48,617 bases of DNA. Origin: CAZEQJ01 sp964514385. GTDB taxonomy: Bacteria; Bacteroidota; Bacteroidia; Cytophagales; Cyclobacteriaceae. How positions within the stretch are numbered: the first letter of the stretch is position 1; the number at the start of each line of letters is the position of its first letter. The position numbers and the translations under genes were made by a program. Where the stretch lies: NCBI GenBank assembly GCA_964514385.1, contig CAZEQJ010000025.1, positions 1 to 48,617 on the forward strand, read 5' to 3'. Below the pieces are notes generated by a model. The model saw nothing but the letters and a program-made list of their open reading frames with translations. It did not search any database and was not told the DNA's origin. Shown here piece after piece: positions 8,384 to 16,609 of this stretch.

Positions 8384-10174
8384 ATGGCAAATCAACCTCT
8401 ATTTGAAGTCGCCTGGGAGGTCTGCAATCAGGTGGGTGGAATTTACACCGTAATTCGCAGTAAGGCTATCCAGATGGTCAATCGATGGAAAGATGATTAC
8501 CTGTTGATAGGGCCTTATTTTCAGCGTTTTGCGACCGGAGAATTTGACCCGTTACCATTTGAATCTGCCAATCCTGTTGTGCGCGAAGGGGCTGAAAAGC
8601 TCAGAAAGGCCGGGGTCACGGTATATTATGGTACCTGGCTTATCTATGGCAGGCCTAAAGTATTGCTTATCGATCCGCAGTCGCTGATGTCACAGCTGGG
8701 GGGTTTTAAATATAACCTCTGGCATGATCATCATATCGAATGCAAAAACGAGGACGATCTTCTCAATCAGGTCCTTGCATTTAACCTTGGCCTGGTAAAA
8801 TTTTTTAACGCAATAGATCCTGTGCTGGATAAGCCCGTAACGGCTCATTTTCATGAATGGATGGTAGGCTCAGTCATTCCATTTATCCGAAAATCTGAAC
8901 TTAAGGTAGCCACCGTATTTACAACACATGCCACGATGCTGGGGCGATACCTGGCGATGAACTCGCCCGACTTTTATGGTCACCTGCCCTACATGGACTG
9001 GCAAAAAGAGGCACAGTATTTCAATATAGAAACCCCGGTCAGGATTGAACGGGCAGCAGCTCATGGCGCCCATGTACTTGCTACGGTAAGTGATGTGACA
9101 GCCAATGAATGTAATTATCTGCTGGGGCGGCAGCCCGATATTATCATGCCAAACGGTCTGAATATTGAGCGGTTTGAGGCATTACACGAGTTTCAGAACC
9201 TGCACCAGAAATTTAAAATGAAGATCCACGAATTTGTAATGGGTCATTTTTTCCAGACTACCCCGTTTGATCTGGACAATACGCTTTATTTTTTCACCTC
9301 AGGACGATATGAATATAAAAACAAGGGCTTTGACCTGACGCTGGAGGCATTGGCTCGGCTTAACTGGATGATGCAGAACGAAAATATTGAAAAAACTGTC
9401 GTCATGTTTTTCATCACCAAACGCCCGTATCACTCCATCAACCCGGATGCCCTCCATTCACGTGCCGTGATGGAAGAAGTACGGGATACCACCAACGAAA
9501 TGGTACGTCAGATTCAGGAAAAGCTATTTTATGAGATCACCAAAAGCCGGGACTTTAAAGTACCCGTACTCAACGACCTGATAGACGAATATTGGCAACT
9601 TCGACTGCGACGTACTCTTCAGTCCTGGAAATCAGACAACCTCCCTGCCGTAGTGACGCATAACCTTCATGATGACCAGAACGATGAACTGCTAAACTTT
9701 ATTCGGAGCTCTAACCTCATCAATAAAGATAACGACAGGGTAAAAATCATTTATCACCCTGATTTCATATCGCCGAGTAATCCATTGCTGGGCATGGAGT
9801 ACCATCAGTTTGTGCGTGGCACACACCTTGGTATATTTCCAAGCTATTATGAGCCGTGGGGTTACACGCCGCTGGAATGCATTGCGAGCGGGGTTCCTAC
9901 TGTGACCAGTGACCTGTCCGGTTTTGGGGATTATGCATTGAATACACTGGATGCGCCCGAGGAAAAAGGAATTTTTGTCAGCAGAAGGTTAAATAAAACG
10001 TTTCATGAAGCAGCACATGAGCTGAGCAACTATCTGTTTCGGTTTATTGAATTAAACCGCCGTGACCGTATCAGTATGCGGAATACGGTGGAGGAAAACT
10101 CTACCCGTTTTGATTGGTCAAACCTGATTATAAATTATGTGCTGGCGTACGATCTGGCTCAGGAACGAACCTGA
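8384..10174 (+). CDS. Glycogen synthase, eukaryote-type (GT3 family)
   Basis: This 596-residue glycosyltransferase matches family GT3, the animal and yeast type of glycogen synthase, rather than bacterial GlgA (GT5). The N-terminal EVAWEVCNQVGGIYTVIRSKA is the nucleotide-sugar Gly-loop region typical of GT3. FHEWMVG carries the conserved HEW, and the C-terminal PSYYEPWGYTPLECIASGVP holds the two Glu residues of the donor site. It would elongate alpha-1,4-glucan from UDP-glucose, cytosolically. GT3 enzymes are known from Bacteroidota and some other bacteria. There is no other glycogen gene next to it. The last 16 nt overlap the convergent PspC-like gene. Confidence 0.92.
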   Translation: MANQPLFEVAWEVCNQVGGIYTVIRSKAIQMVNRWKDDYLLIGPYFQRFATGEFDPLPFESANPVVREGAEKLRKAGVTVYYGTWLIYGRPKVLLIDPQSLMSQLGGFKYNLWHDHHIECKNEDDLLNQVLAFNLGLVKFFNAIDPVLDKPVTAHFHEWMVGSVIPFIRKSELKVATVFTTHATMLGRYLAMNSPDFYGHLPYMDWQKEAQYFNIETPVRIERAAAHGAHVLATVSDVTANECNYLLGRQPDIIMPNGLNIERFEALHEFQNLHQKFKMKIHEFVMGHFFQTTPFDLDNTLYFFTSGRYEYKNKGFDLTLEALARLNWMMQNENIEKTVVMFFITKRPYHSINPDALHSRAVMEEVRDTTNEMVRQIQEKLFYEITKSRDFKVPVLNDLIDEYWQLRLRRTLQSWKSDNLPAVVTHNLHDDQNDELLNFIRSSNLINKDNDRVKIIYHPDFISPSNPLLGMEYHQFVRGTHLGIFPSYYEPWGYTPLECIASGVPTVTSDLSGFGDYALNTLDAPEEKGIFVSRRLNKTFHEAAHELSNYLFRFIELNRRDRISMRNTVEENSTRFDWSNLIINYVLAYDLAQERT

Positions 10175-10359
10175 TGCTCCTCGGGCATGATCACCCACAA
10201 TATCAGGTATACCAGTAATCCGGGAAAACCAATACTGAGGATAGATGCCAGTATATAAAGTATACGTACTACCGTTACATCCCAGTGCAGCCATTCGGCT
10301 ATGCCGGCACATACCCCTCCAAATATGCGGTTTTGGCTTCGTGTCAATATTCTGTTCAT
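10159..10359 (-). CDS. PspC domain membrane protein
   Basis: The 66-residue protein is almost wholly a PspC domain: NRIFGGVCAGIAEWLHWDVTVVRILYI followed by one strong membrane helix ending in YLILWVIMPEE. PspC proteins sit in the inner membrane and in enterobacteria help sense envelope stress; in Bacteroidota these short stand-alone forms have no assigned role. It overlaps the end of glycogen synthase by 16 nt in convergent orientation and starts 2 nt after the upstream 88-residue gene, with which it probably forms an operon. Confidence 0.88.
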   Translation of the reverse strand: MNRILTRSQNRIFGGVCAGIAEWLHWDVTVVRILYILASILSIGFPGLLVYLILWVIMPEEHQVRS

Positions 10360-10361
10360 AT

Positions 10362-10628
10362 TTATTTATTTACCAGGTACAATTTTGTTTTTTCTGTTTC
10401 CGAAAGTAAATGATAATCTTCAAAAGGAAGTGCCTCCGCATCAAGTTCACCTTCCTGGCAATGAACTTCTTCACCGGATATATCATAAAAAAGATGTTTC
10501 ACTTCCAGATCTTCCTGGATTTCCCGGATGATCTCATACACTTCGCGCTCACTTACCTCCCTGGTTATTATTACGTCATTCGGAGATTGTAGTAACGATA
10601 TTATCGAAAGTATTGCAATTAATTTCAT
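10362..10628 (-). CDS. Small exported or membrane-anchored protein, unknown function
   Basis: The 88-residue product begins with a hydrophobic stretch (MKLIAILSIISLLQS) that looks like a weak signal or anchor without a lipobox Cys. The rest is acidic, with a helical segment rich in Glu (VSEREVYEIIREIQEDLE) and one Cys. The family is not recognised. It sits directly upstream of the PspC gene (2-nt gap), so the two are probably cotranscribed and may act together in the envelope. Confidence 0.55.
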   Translation of the reverse strand: MKLIAILSIISLLQSPNDVIITREVSEREVYEIIREIQEDLEVKHLFYDISGEEVHCQEGELDAEALPFEDYHLLSETEKTKLYLVNK

Positions 10629-10909
10629 CGGCTATAATTTTTTGATTTGATTCACAAATGTTTAGTTCCAAAGCCGTGCCAATGACAAAAATCCTGATTT
10701 AAACAGCCTCAGGGCATATACTGGTGAGAACAAGTGTTCGCTATCGAACATATTAGTGAATCAAAATGAACAAAAATATTCCATGAAATATCCCATAAGT
10801 GACTGGATTTTTACGGATTAAATATGAATATTACGTGTCGTTAACCGATTAATTTTTCATCGGTTGCCACAAACAGTTATATTGCAACCAGTTATTTAAA
10901 CATATAGAA
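10629..10909. other. Divergent intergenic region with a small dyad
   Basis: This 281-nt AT-rich gap separates divergent genes and must carry both promoters. It contains an inverted repeat AACCGAT / ATCGGTT at 10843-10865 (7-bp arms, 9-nt loop) upstream of the TerB-like gene. No convincing TAnnTTTG box, tRNA or small ORF was seen. Confidence 0.4.
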
Positions 10910-11311
10910 ATGGGAAATCCTGTAATTCAACAACTTAGTACGCTTATCAATCTGGCCACAATTGATAATGAGCTGGCAGACAAGGAAACAAAAATGATCT
11001 ACAAGATAGGCCAGGCCAATGGATTGACTGAGGAGGAAGTTCAGGAGCTTGTGCAAAAACCTCACAGCACAGAAAACCTGGATCTTCTTACGCCGGATCA
11101 GAAGTTTGAATACCTCTACAGCATTGTACAGCTGATGAAAATTGACGGTAAGGTATTTAAAAGCGAAATCGTATATTGTCAGGAGCTTGCTGCCAAGCTG
11201 GGTTACAAGGAATCGGTGATTGCAGAGCTTTCCAGCAAAATTTACAGTGATCCTTCCATCACAGCAGATCGGGAGACACTGAAGGCACGCGTACAGAAAT
11301 ATCTGAAATAA
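10910..11311 (+). CDS. TerB-like helical domain protein
   Basis: The 133-residue, all-helical protein resembles the TerB/DjlA N-terminal domain family. The pattern LINLATIDNELADKETKMIYKIGQANGLTEEEVQEL is repeated as IVQLMKIDGKVFKSEIVYCQELAAKLGY, each half with an acidic IDxE/D element that can bind metal in TerB. There is no signal peptide, so it is cytosolic. Single TerB-domain proteins of this size are common in Bacteroidota, with no tested role; a tellurite function should not be assumed. It is followed after 23 nt by another unknown gene in the same direction. Confidence 0.7.
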   Translation: MGNPVIQQLSTLINLATIDNELADKETKMIYKIGQANGLTEEEVQELVQKPHSTENLDLLTPDQKFEYLYSIVQLMKIDGKVFKSEIVYCQELAAKLGYKESVIAELSSKIYSDPSITADRETLKARVQKYLK

Positions 11312-11334
11312 CGCCGGGAGCCCACAGCTCTGTT

Positions 11335-11901
11335 ATGCATACCCTTGAGCCGTTTCACGGCTGGAGAAAATATTATACTCCTGAGAGTGATCCGCATTCT
11401 CCCTACTTTGGGAAGGAATATAATTATGACGTGTATTCTGACACCATTTACGGGTACTATATAGACCCTGCATGGGATTTTTTTGGGTCAGAATCACTCT
11501 ATTTTAAGATCCTGTTCATCCAGTATGAACTGAGATTCTGTGTCATCGAGTTTATAGGAGAATGGAATGATGCCCTGCATAACGACATCATGCACCTCAA
11601 ACGCAATATTGTCGACCATCTCAATCGCTATGATATCATCCACTACGTTTTGATCGGTGAGAATGTCATGAATTTTCACGGCAGCGATGATTCCTATTAT
11701 GAAGAGTGGTATGAAGATATAGAGGATGGTTGGATTACGGCCATAGGATTTCGTGATTTCGTCATAGAGGAATGGAAAAAATTCAATGTTGACGGATATA
11801 TCAACTTTGGTGGCAGTCTGGATATTTATGACTGGCGAACCCAGAATCCACGTAAGCTCTTCGAGCGGATCAACAAGCTGATTACGTATCGCCTGGAATA
11901 A
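11335..11901 (+). CDS. Conserved-looking acidic, aromatic-rich protein, unknown function
   Basis: The 188-residue protein is rich in Tyr, Trp, Asp and Glu, with segments such as DPHSPYFGKEYNYDVYSD and DDSYYEEWYEDIEDGW. It has no signal peptide or membrane helix and is probably cytosolic. I do not recognise the family. It lies 23 nt after the TerB-like gene, which suggests an operon. Its 3' end overlaps the convergent SprT-like gene by 20 nt. The long open frame, normal codon use and tight packing support a real gene. Confidence 0.65.
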   Translation: MHTLEPFHGWRKYYTPESDPHSPYFGKEYNYDVYSDTIYGYYIDPAWDFFGSESLYFKILFIQYELRFCVIEFIGEWNDALHNDIMHLKRNIVDHLNRYDIIHYVLIGENVMNFHGSDDSYYEEWYEDIEDGWITAIGFRDFVIEEWKKFNVDGYINFGGSLDIYDWRTQNPRKLFERINKLITYRLE

Positions 11902-12466
11902 CCGTGGCCCGCAGAGAAATAAGATATCGTTTCCCTGTTGTGTTTTCCTGACACAGCATCCGCGTTCTTTTCCTTGCTATTGCTTTGTATTCTCTGCTCC
12001 GGAAAAAAAATGTCTGCGATGGCTTAATGTTTTCCAAAAGCTCATCGTGCTGTTTTTTATAAAGCTGACTATAAAGCTCCAGGTCGCTCAGTACACCGGC
12101 CGAAGGGTTTTTCATATATTCCTGCAGGGGAGCAATTACATCTGTCGGAAAAACATGCATATGATAGAGTGGCTGCATGAGTGTTGCAAAGGCTTTTTTC
12201 CATTGCCTGCCATGCGGAGGCACATTGCGATAGGTCTGATAAACTACGGCATGGGCTATTTCATGAATGAAGGTCACCAGAAAACCGAGGGGTGGAAGAT
12301 CTTCATTTACGGAGATGTGGAGTGATTTGTCCCGGGCGACACGGAAGTCTCCAAATTTCGATTGCCGTGGTTTGGCAAGGCGGCAGCTTACATTCCAACG
12401 TAAGGTGAGGTCTTCACAATATGCCAGGGCCGCCGGTGGTATATGATGATGATAGGGAAATGACAT
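11882..12466 (-). CDS. SprT-like zinc metalloprotease-type protein
   Basis: SprT-like proteins have a zincin fold; eukaryotic SPRTN uses it to digest DNA-protein crosslinks, while the bacterial role is unclear. Counted from ATG 12466, the protein has His68-Glu69-x-x-His72 in FIHEIAHAV and a third possible ligand, His85 in PPHGRQWK. The preceding PRQSKFGDFR is also typical. The frame opens to ATG 12484, but those first six codons form the right arm and T-run of a terminator for the upstream lipoprotein gene, and the family N-terminus (short lead, then IPPAALAYCEDL) fits ATG 12466. The length is then 194 residues. The C-terminus is basic. Confidence 0.82.
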   Translation of the reverse strand: MSFPYHHHIPPAALAYCEDLTLRWNVSCRLAKPRQSKFGDFRVARDKSLHISVNEDLPPLGFLVTFIHEIAHAVVYQTYRNVPPHGRQWKKAFATLMQPLYHMHVFPTDVIAPLQEYMKNPSAGVLSDLELYSQLYKKQHDELLENIKPSQTFFFRSREYKAIARKRTRMLCQENTTGKRYLISLRATVIPGDT

Positions 12467-12497
12467 AAAAAAGGCTTTAGCCATATTGGCTAAAGCC
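12467..12497 (-). terminator. Terminator of the acidic lipoprotein gene, abutting the sprT-like start
   Basis: A perfect 10-bp stem, GGCTTTAGCC / GGCTAAAGCC with loop ATATT (12473-12497), is followed on the minus strand by six T. It ends immediately before ATG 12466 of the SprT-like gene, so it can both end the lipoprotein transcript and insulate the next gene. Confidence 0.8.
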
Positions 12498-12519
12498 CCG
12501 CTTTAATTTTTAACATGAA

Positions 12520-12726
12520 TTAATAAGACTCCTCTTCCGATACTGCTGTAGAGTCGGAAGCGTTTTCTTCCATCATGTCAGTAGAGCTCTCTTCTGTTGT
12601 GGACTCTTCCATGCCCTGTTCTTCTGTTGTGTTTTCTTCTGACGACTTATCAGAAGTAGAAGAAGTACAGGAAAATGTAAAGAATGCTACAAAAGCAAAA
12701 ACAAGACTCAAAAATGTACTTTTCAT
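12520..12726 (-). CDS. Small acidic Ser/Thr/Glu-rich lipoprotein
   Basis: The 68-residue product starts with a lipoprotein signal peptide ending in FTFSC. The mature part is low-complexity (Ser, Thr, Glu, Asp, Met) and carries a strong negative charge, as in SSEENTTEEQGMEESTTEE. Nothing suggests a folded domain; it is probably a disordered, lipid-anchored envelope peptide. It lies between der and the SprT-like gene on the same strand and has its own terminator at 12467-12497. Low-complexity lipoproteins are easily overcalled, but the intact signal and the terminator support it. Confidence 0.65.
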   Translation of the reverse strand: MKSTFLSLVFAFVAFFTFSCTSSTSDKSSEENTTEEQGMEESTTEESSTDMMEENASDSTAVSEEESY

Positions 12727-12783
12727 TTTTATTGATTTAGATTGTTTAGACTACACAAAATGAAATAATTTTTTGATCATAAT

Positions 12784-14094
12784 CTACTTTTTCCTGAAAA
12801 TTAGTTTTATCGGCACCCCTTCAAAATCAAACAACCGTCGCATTGTATTTTCAAGAAAGCGCTGATACGGTGCTTTGATCTCCTTAGGGTGATTGGCGAA
12901 AAAAGCAAATGTCGGAGTAGGCGTCGGGAGCTGGGTAATATATTTAATTTTGATATAATTGCCCCGATATGCCGGCGGTGGATGCTTTTCAATTTCAGGA
13001 AGTACAAGCTTGTTGAGCTTATTGGTCGAGATGCGTGACTTCCTGTTTTCATAAATCTTTATGGCCTTTTCGATAAGCTTCACCACACGCTGTTTTTCCA
13101 GTACAGACATGAAAATAAAGGGTATATATTTCAGGTCTCCCAGCCGGTCACTGAAGACATCGCTGAAGGTTTTTACCGTATGGGTATCTTTATCGATCAG
13201 ATCCCATTTATTTACGCCAATGATAATGCCCTTTTTGTAGCGGGCTGACAGGTTGATAATATTCATGTCCTGAGATTCGAGACCCTGCTGTGCATCAATC
13301 AAGACAATACATACATCGCATTGCTGTATGGCCTTGATGGAACGAACTTCAGAATAAATTTCGAGGCTCGTTTTATTGGCTGACCTTCGTTTGATGCCCG
13401 CCGTATCTACCAGAATAAACTCGTGGCCAAATCCTTTATAATGCGAATTGATGGAATCACGAGTGGTGCCTTCAATTTCAGTGACAATACTTCTCTCCTG
13501 TCCCAGCAGCAGATTGAGCAAGGAAGATTTGCCCACGTTGGGGCGGCCTACAATTGCAATCTGGGGCGGCCTTTCCGTGTCTTCCGCATCATTCTCCTCT
13601 TCAGGAATCAGTTTTGTCAGCTCATCCAGTAATTCGCCTGTGCCTGATCCACTGATGGACGAAACCGTAAACACATCACCCAAGCCCAGTGCATAAAACT
13701 CAGCGGCTGCCAAGTCGAGAGACTGGTTATCCGCCTTGTTTGCAATCGTCAGTACCGGTTTATTAGTAGCGCGGACGATATGCGCAAAATCCTTATCCAG
13801 ATCGGTAAGGCCATCCTTACAGTCGACCATAAAAAGGATGATATGGGATTCTGCCAATGCCAGCTTTACCTGTTCCCGTATGGCTCCCTCAAATATATCG
13901 TCTGATCCTTCTACATATCCCCCGGTGTCGACAACGGTAAATGTCTTGCCGTTCCATTCTGAAATGCCATAATGCCGGTCGCGGGTGACTCCGCTTTCAT
14001 CATCTGTGATCGCCTTCCGTTGCTCAACCATACGGTTGAAGAAGGTGGATTTGCCCACATTGGGCCTTCCAACAATGGATACTATTGTTCCCAT
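12784..14094 (-). CDS. der: GTPase Der (EngA), ribosome assembly
   Basis: Der is a double-domain GTPase needed for 50S subunit maturation. Both G domains are complete: each has GRPNVGKS (P-loop), the first with DTGGYV and NKAD, the second with DTAGI and NKWD. A C-terminal KH-like domain (about 350-436) includes the conserved LPTPTPTFAFFANHP segment. ATG 14094 is chosen (MGTIVSIVGRPNVGKS, 436 residues) because it matches the usual family start; ATG 14109 is in frame but would overlap era by 11 nt. With ATG 14094 the gap to era is 4 nt, so the two GTPases form an operon. Confidence 0.97.
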   Translation of the reverse strand: MGTIVSIVGRPNVGKSTFFNRMVEQRKAITDDESGVTRDRHYGISEWNGKTFTVVDTGGYVEGSDDIFEGAIREQVKLALAESHIILFMVDCKDGLTDLDKDFAHIVRATNKPVLTIANKADNQSLDLAAAEFYALGLGDVFTVSSISGSGTGELLDELTKLIPEEENDAEDTERPPQIAIVGRPNVGKSSLLNLLLGQERSIVTEIEGTTRDSINSHYKGFGHEFILVDTAGIKRRSANKTSLEIYSEVRSIKAIQQCDVCIVLIDAQQGLESQDMNIINLSARYKKGIIIGVNKWDLIDKDTHTVKTFSDVFSDRLGDLKYIPFIFMSVLEKQRVVKLIEKAIKIYENRKSRISTNKLNKLVLPEIEKHPPPAYRGNYIKIKYITQLPTPTPTFAFFANHPKEIKAPYQRFLENTMRRLFDFEGVPIKLIFRKK

Positions 14095-14098
14095 ATCT

Positions 14099-14977
14099 TT
14101 ATTGTTCAAATCCGAAGCGACGCAGATGCTGTGATTTCTTACGCCAGTCCTTTTCTACTTTTACGTGTGTCTCAAGAAAAACCTTTTTTCCGAAAAATTC
14201 CTCCAGCTGCTTTCGTGCTTCAATCCCAACATTTTTAATACTGCTGCCACCTTTTCCGATGATGATGGACCGTTGTGTAGGCCGTTCTGTGTATATCTCC
14301 GCACTTATGCGGAGTATGTTTTCCTCATTTTTAAAACTGGTAACTGCCACCTCCGTTGCATATGGTATTTCCTTATCATATTGCAGGAATATTTGCTCTC
14401 TGATCACCTCAGAGGCAATGAAGCGCTCGGTTTTATCGGTCAGTTCATCCGGCGCAAAATACGGTGGATGCTCGGGAAGATGTGTTATTAACCATGCTTT
14501 CAGCTGGTCCACATGCTGGTTATATTTTGCGGATACTGCCATGAAATGGTCACCCGTGACCAGTTGCTTTAGCTCGGCCATACGTGCTTCTATTTCCTCC
14601 TCCGTTTTGCCATCGGCCTTATTAAGCACTACCATCAGTGGTGCATCGGCTGCCATAAGTGTATTTAGAATACGCTCTTCAGGCAATTTTGATTTAAAAT
14701 CGGTAAGCAGGATCAGCAGATCAGCATCTTCCAGGCTGGTCTTAACAAATTTCATCATGGCCTCCTGCATTTTATAGGCAGGATCAATAATACCGGGTGT
14801 ATCTGAAAAAACCATCTGGTAATGATCACCGGTTTCGATACCGAAAATACGGTGACGAGTAGTCTGGGCCTTAGCTGTAACAATGGCTAGTTTCTGGCCT
14901 ATGATGGCGTTGAGCAGGGTTGACTTGCCCACATTAGGTCTGCCGATAATCGATATAAATCCCGCTTTGAACTCCAT
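14099..14977 (-). CDS. era: GTPase Era, 30S ribosome maturation
   Basis: Era binds the 3' end of 16S rRNA and couples 30S maturation to GTP hydrolysis. The 292-residue protein has G1 GRPNVGKS, G3 DTPGI, G4 NKAD and the C-terminal KH domain with the RNA-binding loop IIGKGGSSIKNVG. It ends in the typical KKSQHLRRFGF. The length is normal and nothing is missing. It lies 4 nt upstream of der on the same strand. Confidence 0.98.
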   Translation of the reverse strand: MEFKAGFISIIGRPNVGKSTLLNAIIGQKLAIVTAKAQTTRHRIFGIETGDHYQMVFSDTPGIIDPAYKMQEAMMKFVKTSLEDADLLILLTDFKSKLPEERILNTLMAADAPLMVVLNKADGKTEEEIEARMAELKQLVTGDHFMAVSAKYNQHVDQLKAWLITHLPEHPPYFAPDELTDKTERFIASEVIREQIFLQYDKEIPYATEVAVTSFKNEENILRISAEIYTERPTQRSIIIGKGGSSIKNVGIEARKQLEEFFGKKVFLETHVKVEKDWRKKSQHLRRFGFEQ

Positions 14978-15087
14978 GTTTTTTAAAAAATACCGTGATC
15001 ATGGTATTGTCGGGCTACTGCCCCGACCCTACCTTTACATCAGTAATTATCCCGGTTAGCTTACTTTCCAATCTAACTTAATCGAGC

Positions 15088-15118
15088 AGGCTTTTGAAAA
15101 AGACGTTTTCAAAAGCCT
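15088..15118. terminator. 13-bp hairpin after kbl
   Basis: AGGCTTTTGAAAA pairs perfectly with TTTTCAAAAGCCT around a 5-nt loop, 8 nt beyond the kbl stop codon. The T-rich tract (TTCTTTTTT) lies on the plus-strand side, so for kbl the hairpin lacks a following U-run. Termination of kbl is likely but not of textbook form. Confidence 0.55.
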
Positions 15119-15125
15119 TTCTTTT

Positions 15126-16313
15126 TTATATCAACCCTAAATTCTTTCCAACCTTTTCAAAAGCGTTTATAGCCTTATCCAGATGCTCTTTTTCGTGACT
15201 GGCTGATATCTGCACACGAATCCTTGCCTGACCTTTTGGTACAACGGGATAGTAAAAGCCTATCACATAAATGCCTTCATCCAGGAGCTGATCAGCCATT
15301 TGCTGACTCAATGCTGCATCATAAACCATTACCGGAGTTATCGGGTGTTCTCCCGGCTTTACATCAAGACCTATGCGCTCCATACCCGCACGAAAATAAT
15401 GTGTGTTTTCTTCGAGTTTGTCACGTAACGCTGTGGTAGAAGAAAGCAGGTCAAATACAGCAATAGAAGCTCCGACAATGGACGGCGCAAGCGTATTGCT
15501 GAACAAATACGGCCTTGACCGCTGACGCAATATCTCAATAATTTCTTTTTTTCCGGACGTAAACCCACCTGATGCCCCGCCAAGGGCTTTCCCTAGCGTA
15601 CCGGTTATGATGTCCACCCTGTCCATGACGCCTTTTAGCTCATGCACTCCACGCCCGGTTTTGCCGGTAAAGCCTGTGGAGTGGCATTCATCAGTCATAA
15701 CAAGGGCATCGTACTTATCTGCAAGGTCACAGATTTTATCCAGTTGTGCTATGGTGCCATCCATTGAAAACACACCATCGGTGACAATAATCCTATTTCG
15801 GGCTGAGGATGCCTCCCTGAGCTTAGCTTCCAGGTCCTCCATATCGTTGTGATTATACCGGAAGCGTTGTGCCTTACAAAGTCGTACGCCATCGATGATA
15901 CTGGCATGATTCAGCGCATCGGAGATAATCGCATCTTCAGGGCCGAAAAGAGGTTCAAAAACGCCTCCGTTAGCATCAAAAGCAGCAGCGTAGAGAATGG
16001 TATCTTCTGTCCCCAGAAATTCACTGATTTTTTTCTCCAGTTCCTTATGGATATCCTGCGTGCCACAGATGAAGCGCACCGATGACATGCCAAAGCCGTG
16101 TGAATCAATCGCTTTTTTGGCTGCTTCTATGACTTTTGGGTGACTGGACAGCCCGAGGTAGTTGTTTGCACAGAAGTTTATGACTTTTTTACCCCCTGCA
16201 ATGGTGATTTCAGCATCCTGCGGAGAGGTAATCACCCTCTCCCTTTTGAATAAACCGGCTTCACGGATTTCTTCCAGCTCCTTTTCGAGTTGTCCTTTCA
16301 GTGTTGAGTACAT
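15126..16313 (-). CDS. kbl: 2-amino-3-ketobutyrate CoA ligase (glycine C-acetyltransferase)
   Basis: Kbl cleaves 2-amino-3-ketobutyrate with CoA to glycine and acetyl-CoA, the second step of threonine breakdown. The 395-residue PLP enzyme of the alpha-oxoamine synthase family has the PLP lysine Lys242 in TGTLGKALGG, the cofactor residues Asp208-Glu209-Cys210-His211 (TDECHSTGFTGKTGRG) and the N-terminal CANNYLGLSSHPKV. The length equals that of the E. coli enzyme within a few residues. The preceding gene on this strand ends right at the kbl start with no gap, and tdh diverges just beyond it, so both pathway steps share one control region. Confidence 0.95.
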   Translation of the reverse strand: MYSTLKGQLEKELEEIREAGLFKRERVITSPQDAEITIAGGKKVINFCANNYLGLSSHPKVIEAAKKAIDSHGFGMSSVRFICGTQDIHKELEKKISEFLGTEDTILYAAAFDANGGVFEPLFGPEDAIISDALNHASIIDGVRLCKAQRFRYNHNDMEDLEAKLREASSARNRIIVTDGVFSMDGTIAQLDKICDLADKYDALVMTDECHSTGFTGKTGRGVHELKGVMDRVDIITGTLGKALGGASGGFTSGKKEIIEILRQRSRPYLFSNTLAPSIVGASIAVFDLLSSTTALRDKLEENTHYFRAGMERIGLDVKPGEHPITPVMVYDAALSQQMADQLLDEGIYVIGFYYPVVPKGQARIRVQISASHEKEHLDKAINAFEKVGKNLGLI

Positions 16314-16571
16314 TTATTTTCTGAGTTTAGGTTTCATCACCGGTTTAGCTTTTCCCGGAGCGGTTTTTGTATCCGCTGCCTGAGTTTCGTTCCAGTGATA
16401 TTTTCTGCGTATGGAATTTATATAGTTTAATTTTTGTGCAACGAAACTGTTGGGATGAACCTGCAGGAATAATATTTCCCATTCTTTATAGGTCTTTTCA
16501 TCCCCTTTACGGAATCCCTCCGGGTCTATTTTTTTGTTTTTCAAAAAGTCTTCGAAGGAAGTTTGATCCAT
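16314..16571 (-). CDS. Small conserved basic protein, unknown function, upstream of kbl
   Basis: The 85-residue protein has a defined first half (SFEDFLKNKKIDPEGFRKGDEKTYKEWEILFLQVHPNSFVAQKLNYINSIRRKYHW, quoted in parts: EEWEILF-like helix, then HPNSFVAQK) and a disordered Ala/Lys/Pro basic tail. The HPNSF-x-x-QK-x-x-x-IN-x-IRRKY pattern looks like one I associate with small Bacteroidota proteins of unknown function. ATG 16571 (MDQTSFEDF) is chosen over the TTG at 16604. It abuts kbl with no gap and so is cotranscribed with it, and it is 38 nt from the divergent tdh start. Confidence 0.65.
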   Translation of the reverse strand: MDQTSFEDFLKNKKIDPEGFRKGDEKTYKEWEILFLQVHPNSFVAQKLNYINSIRRKYHWNETQAADTKTAPGKAKPVMKPKLRK

Positions 16572-16609
16572 TCTGTGTTTCTTTGCTGCACGTTTCAAGT
16601 GCAAAGTTA

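Noticed and set aside
14085..14777. 230-codon plus-strand open frame inside era
   Set aside because: It is antisense to era, whose motifs are complete, and its composition (Ser, Arg, Cys runs) is that of a shadow frame.
15088..15127. Plus-strand terminator before kbl
   Set aside because: The T-run is on the plus strand but no plus-strand gene lies upstream (era is on the minus strand), so a role in ending kbl transcription is more likely.
16367..16609. 81-residue N-terminal extension of threonine dehydrogenase
   Set aside because: The extension is antisense to the small gene at 16314-16571 and unlike the family; ATG 16610 starts exactly at the Rossmann fold.
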